DNA from: JADJOY01 sp016713535 [NCBI: Deltaproteobacteria bacterium]
GTDB taxonomy: Bacteria; JADJOY01
DNA length: 64,000 nt
Direction of reading: 5' to 3'
Assembly: GCA_016713535.1 (NCBI GenBank)
Contig: JADJOY010000008.1
Span: forward strand, 303,730 to 367,729
Every line of letters begins with the position of its first letter. The first letter of the stretch is position 1. A model generated the notes under the pieces. It saw only the letters and a list, made by a program, of their open reading frames with translations, was not told where the DNA came from and searched no databases. The translations under genes were made by a program, and so were the position numbers. Shown one piece after another: positions 63,983-64,000 of this stretch.

Positions 63983-64000
63983 GACCCGCAGCGATGCGAG

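Noticed and set aside
1-64000. tRNA or rRNA genes
   Set aside because: Scanned by eye for T-loop and anticodon-arm patterns and rRNA signature segments; none convincing, though a covariance search would be decisive.
1-64000. Prophage, transposon or anti-phage defence island
   Set aside because: No integrase, transposase, terminase, nuclease or helicase cluster was seen; composition is even apart from short AT-rich regulatory patches.

Overview
The window is uniformly GC-rich (roughly 70% by eye) and densely coded. It looks like a Gram-negative chromosome: an LPS heptosyltransferase, an outer-membrane porin, a Wza-type export protein and many lipoproteins are present. Start codons are often GTG, and neighbouring genes repeatedly overlap as GTGA or ATGA. 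The mix (B12-type radical SAM enzymes, PilZ proteins, CoA-transferase/SDR/sulfotransferase/DUF1214 operon, thiolase plus OB-fold partner, PAS kinases) suggests a deltaproteobacterial-type lineage such as Myxococcota or Binatota; that placement is inference only. No rRNA, tRNA, CRISPR array, transposase or phage gene was recognised.

Layout. 1-1461: end of a PilZ gene, then fructose-bisphosphatase. 1522-5449 (minus): a radical SAM / GT2 / radical SAM operon. 5817-17947 (plus): a large surface-polysaccharide cluster with a YbhN-type membrane protein, a YdjM-type protein, a GT2, four GT4 enzymes, a WcaJ-type initiating phosphotransferase, UDP-glucose dehydrogenase, UDP-glucuronate decarboxylase and signal peptidase I. 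Converging on it (18122-19586, minus) are a Wza-like exporter and a PilZ protein. 19751-22663: a secreted unknown protein, homoserine kinase and a GT9 heptosyltransferase. 22887-27672: a secreted PHP-type metallohydrolase and an O/P-type porin. 28460-32565: a kinase-pseudokinase-GT2 fusion, an O-antigen-ligase-like protein and a small lipoprotein. 32590-37069 (minus): an overlapping operon of DUF1214 protein, sulfotransferase, SDR and class III CoA-transferase. 37387-43882: a multi-PAS histidine kinase, a CheY-like regulator and a hybrid kinase. 44066-48753: two large lipoproteins, one SGNH-like and one with a CxxCH haem motif. 49094-52980: a ferric-type ABC importer. 53213-58238: a Tat-exported glycosidase-like protein, a seven-blade FG-GAP/CBM lipoprotein and a GH5-like lipoprotein that has lost catalytic residues. 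58311-60383: a membrane-embedded spermidine-synthase-fold protein. 61131-63982 (minus): thiolase plus OB-fold partner and a TPR/SGNH protein.

How it fits together: the polysaccharide cluster can make UDP-xylose (Ugd then Uxs), start chains on undecaprenyl phosphate (WcaJ), extend them (GT2/GT4) and export through a Wza-like protein sitting in a probable operon with a c-di-GMP-binding PilZ protein. The GT9 and kinase-GT2-ligase genes point to LPS core assembly. The CoA-transferase and thiolase operons point to acyl-CoA catabolism of hydrophobic or aromatic/steroid-like compounds.

Two features of the DNA stand out. About half the larger genes are split by single-base frameshifts, mostly in G/C runs, which points to indel errors in the assembly; such genes are given here as one feature with the break marked. 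Several intergenic gaps hold tandem or dispersed hairpin repeats, including one hairpin core shared by loci 26 kb apart.
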